Source: Lachnospiraceae bacterium | GTDB taxonomy: Bacteria; Bacillota; Clostridia; Lachnospirales; Lachnospiraceae | DNA length: 6,794 nucleotides | NCBI GenBank assembly: GCA_900755865.1 | Contig: CAAEHZ010000147.1 | Coordinates: 1-6,794, forward strand | Direction: 5' to 3' | Translations under genes and position numbers: made by a program | The notes under the pieces: model-generated | Told to the model about the DNA's origin: nothing | Seen by the model: the letters and a program-made list of their open reading frames with translations, nothing else | Databases searched by the model: none | In this document: piece by piece, positions 5,247 to 6,794 of the stretch | How positions within the stretch are numbered: the stretch's first letter is position 1 | Layout: each line of letters begins with the position of its first letter

Positions 5247-6609
5247 TCCGTTTTCCATCTACTGTGACATTCGTGCAGTCTGCCAGGTCGTAATCTTTTT
5301 TCGTGTCAAAGTCACAGTTGTCAATGGTAACATCTGTAATGGTGTCCGGGTGTCCGGCAAGTCCATGGAGTTTGATTCCCAGCTCGCCACCGATGCAGCG
5401 GCAGTTTTCAAAGTGGATGCTTCTGAAATGGGGAATGTCCTCCGGGTCATCGCTCTGTACAACGGGGTCATGGTAATCCATGAGATTGTGGACATAATCC
5501 ATGGAGATTTTCACAGCGCCGCCCTTTAAGTTGTACATCTGTAAATCTTTGAAATAAATATCCTCCACAACGCCGCCCCTGCCGATGGCACTCTTAAAGC
5601 AGATACCGGTATTGGAATCAATGGAGGTACAGTTTTCAATTAAAACATTTCTGACACCTCTGGACATTTCACTGCCGATAACGAAGCTGCCGGGGCTTAA
5701 AAGAACCTTGCAGTCATGGACGTGAACATTTTCGCAGGGGGTCTTTAAAGCCCTTGCGGCTCTGTCCTTTCCGGCTTTTAAGCAGATGGCGTCATCACCG
5801 GTCTGGAAGCTGCAGTGGTGGATATGTACATTTTTACAGGAATCCACATCAATTCCGTCGCCGTTCTGGGCGTAAGGCGGATTGACAAGATAAATGTTGC
5901 GGACAGTGACATCCGTACAGAAGTAGGGGTGTACATTCCATGCGGCGGAGTTAATCAGGGTAACACCGTCAATCAGCACCTTCTTACAATGCCGGATGCT
6001 GAGCATTACCGGGCGGTAGAAATCATAATTGGGGTCAGCCTTCTTTAAGGATTCTTCCTCTGTTTCACAGGTGCCGGGGAAGATTTCTCCGATAAAGCGG
6101 GCATCATAAATGGTCTTTGTAGGGCACCATACGCCGCCCTCCTTGCTCTCGATAACGTAGGGGGACTGCTCTAACAGCGCCTTCCACTGTCTTTCGGTTG
6201 TTTTAAACTGCTTGACGGGGCGCCAGAGATGACCGTTTCCGTTGATGGTTCCCTTTCCGGTAATGGCGATATTTTCTGCACCCTCTGCATTGATTTGGGA
6301 AATGGTACGGATACGGCTGATGCCTTCATAATCCGTTACAACCAGAGGGTACTCTTCCTTACTCTTTGTAAAGCAAATCAGGGCATTGTCCTCCAGATAC
6401 AGGTTGACATTGGATAAAAGCTGAATCGGACCGGTCAGCCAGATACCATTGGGGACAACAACTCTGCCGCCTTCTTTGGATGCGGCTTCCATGGCATCCC
6501 GGAAAGCCTTTGTATTGACGGTTTTTCCATCGCCTGCTGCACCGAAATCGGTCAGAAGAAAATCTCTGTCGGGAAAAGAAGGCACTGTAACTTCAAATTT
6601 TTGAAACAT
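5236..6609 (-). CDS. GH28 family glycosidase, polygalacturonase-type (likely exo-acting, cytoplasmic)
   Basis: This 457-residue right-handed beta-helix hydrolase would cleave alpha-1,4-galacturonosyl linkages in pectin fragments. The N-terminal block LTDFGAAGDGKTVNTKAF (19-36), GGRVVVPNGIWLTGPI (47-62) and LYLEDNALI are characteristic of bacterial GH28 enzymes. Catalytic motifs are visible: NGDGIDVDS at 249-257 (Asp251 as the NxD acid), GDD at 271-273 (Asp272 and Asp273), and FKSAIGRGG at 338-346 in the RIK-type substrate site. Where fungal endo-enzymes have Gly-His-Gly, this protein has IGSEMSRGVRN (311-321), as I recall for bacterial exo-type members. There is no signal peptide, so it probably acts inside the cell on imported oligosaccharides. 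A loop of about 50 residues (129-179) looks longer than usual. The start is firm: AAAGGAG at 6617-6623 lies just upstream of the ATG. Rhamnogalacturonan or xylogalacturonan activity cannot be excluded. Confidence 0.9.
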   Translation of the reverse strand: MFQKFEVTVPSFPDRDFLLTDFGAAGDGKTVNTKAFRDAMEAASKEGGRVVVPNGIWLTGPIQLLSNVNLYLEDNALICFTKSKEEYPLVVTDYEGISRIRTISQINAEGAENIAITGKGTINGNGHLWRPVKQFKTTERQWKALLEQSPYVIESKEGGVWCPTKTIYDARFIGEIFPGTCETEEESLKKADPNYDFYRPVMLSIRHCKKVLIDGVTLINSAAWNVHPYFCTDVTVRNIYLVNPPYAQNGDGIDVDSCKNVHIHHCSFQTGDDAICLKAGKDRAARALKTPCENVHVHDCKVLLSPGSFVIGSEMSRGVRNVLIENCTSIDSNTGICFKSAIGRGGVVEDIYFKDLQMYNLKGGAVKISMDYVHNLMDYHDPVVQSDDPEDIPHFRSIHFENCRCIGGELGIKLHGLAGHPDTITDVTIDNCDFDTKKDYDLADCTNVTVDGKRIDI

Positions 6610-6615
6610 ATTTTT

Positions 6616-6623
6616 CTCCTTTT
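6616..6623 (-). promoter_or_regulatory. Ribosome binding site for the GH28 gene
   Basis: AAAAGGAG on the minus strand lies 6 bases before the ATG at 6609. It is a good Shine-Dalgarno sequence and confirms the start. It is unlike the ATGGAGATT cassette used by the three genes downstream, consistent with GH28 being a separate transcription unit. Confidence 0.7.
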
Positions 6624-6624
6624 C

Positions 6625-6642
6625 TGCGCAGGACTTTGCGCA
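6625..6642. promoter_or_regulatory. Paired TGCGCA hexamers, candidate operator or leader hairpin for GH28
   Basis: TGCGCA occurs at 6625-6630 and 6637-6642, separated by six bases. Because TGCGCA is its own reverse complement, the pair is both a direct and an inverted repeat. It can form a 6-bp hairpin in RNA, or two protein half-sites just upstream of the GH28 ribosome site. The same hexamer is the core of the palindrome at 5148-5157. Function is inferred from position only. Confidence 0.35.
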
Positions 6643-6657
6643 AATTTTATTACTTCA

Positions 6658-6666
6658 TATATAACA
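6658..6666 (-). promoter_or_regulatory. Weak candidate extended -10 promoter for GH28
   Basis: TGTTATATA on the minus strand resembles an extended -10 (TGn followed by TATATA). It would give a start near 6650 and a leader of about 40 bases. TTGACC lies upstream, but its spacer is only 12 bases, too short to be a matching -35. No better pair was found between 6610 and 6794, so the true promoter may lie beyond the window edge. Confidence 0.25.
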
Positions 6667-6794
6667 TGATATCAGGGTCAAAAGGTCTGAACTCGCATGA
6701 GCTTGCTCATAAGTGGGTGAAAAACCTTGGAACCCGCAAAACATGAGGAAGTAGCGATTTACGCAGTAAATCAGCGGATTCCGAATGTTTTAGA
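6667..6794. other. Structured non-coding element, possibly an intergenic repeat or plus-strand RNA
   Basis: This gene-free stretch is dense in inverted repeats. TGATATCA (6667-6674) is a palindrome. ATGAGC/GCTCAT (6697-6702, 6705-6710) forms a small hairpin that can be enclosed by AAGGT/ACCTT (6682-6686, 6724-6728). A larger composite hairpin spans 6738-6791: AAAACAT pairs with ATGTTTT, then comes a GA/GA mismatch, GGAA with TTCC, GC with GC next to a bulged A, and finally GATTTAC with GTAAATC around a GCA loop. That is about 20 base pairs. The tandem G-A mismatch is favourable in RNA only for the plus strand, hinting at a plus-strand transcript. I do not recognise a named RNA family. The right end may continue past the window. 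Confidence 0.45.

Noticed and set aside
6655..6744. A 29-codon minus-strand open frame starting with ATG in the structured upstream region.
   Set aside because: No ribosome site precedes it, it lies entirely inside inverted repeats, and its composition does not resemble a protein. It is better explained as chance reading of a structured element.

Overview
The window looks like a carbohydrate-utilisation locus from a low-to-mid-GC Firmicute. A gut Clostridia/Lachnospiraceae-type genome fits best, judging from the strong AGGAGG-type ribosome sites, the lipoprotein solute-binding protein, the CUT1 transporter and the family resemblance of the proteins. This is inference from protein style, not a database match. 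Every real gene lies on the minus strand, so transcription runs from the right edge (6794) to the left edge (1).

Layout in the direction of transcription. (1) 6610-6794 is a non-coding stretch with a strongly structured, possibly repetitive element (6667-6791), a weak candidate promoter and a TGCGCA repeat hairpin. (2) 5236-6609 encodes a GH28 (polygalacturonase-type) glycosidase with no signal peptide. (3) 5125-5246 is a control region: a near-consensus promoter whose -35 sits inside the 3' end of the GH28 gene, then a 10-bp GC-rich hairpin with a T-run, then a perfect TGTGCGCACA palindrome. (4) 4375-5124 encodes an FRG-domain protein of unknown function. (5) 3204-4322 encodes a MalK/UgpC/MsmX-type ABC ATPase. 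(6) 2308-3201 and 1414-2289 encode two CUT1 sugar permeases of MalF and MalG type. (7) 1-1417 encodes a lipoprotein solute-binding protein whose 3' end is cut by the window edge.

Taken together, the binding protein would capture an oligosaccharide outside the membrane, the two permeases and the ATPase would import it, and the cytoplasmic GH28 enzyme would trim it. The GH28 neighbour suggests oligogalacturonides or another pectin-derived oligosaccharide as substrate; this is inference. The FRG-domain gene is the unexpected member. It is first in the transporter transcription unit and shares the unusual ATGGAGATT ribosome-site cassette used by the ATPase and first permease, so it looks like an integrated operon gene rather than a recent insertion.

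Start codons were re-chosen for three genes (3201, 4322, 5124) because the longest open frames begin at or upstream of the Shine-Dalgarno sequence. No tRNA, rRNA, CRISPR array, transposase or complete insertion sequence was seen.
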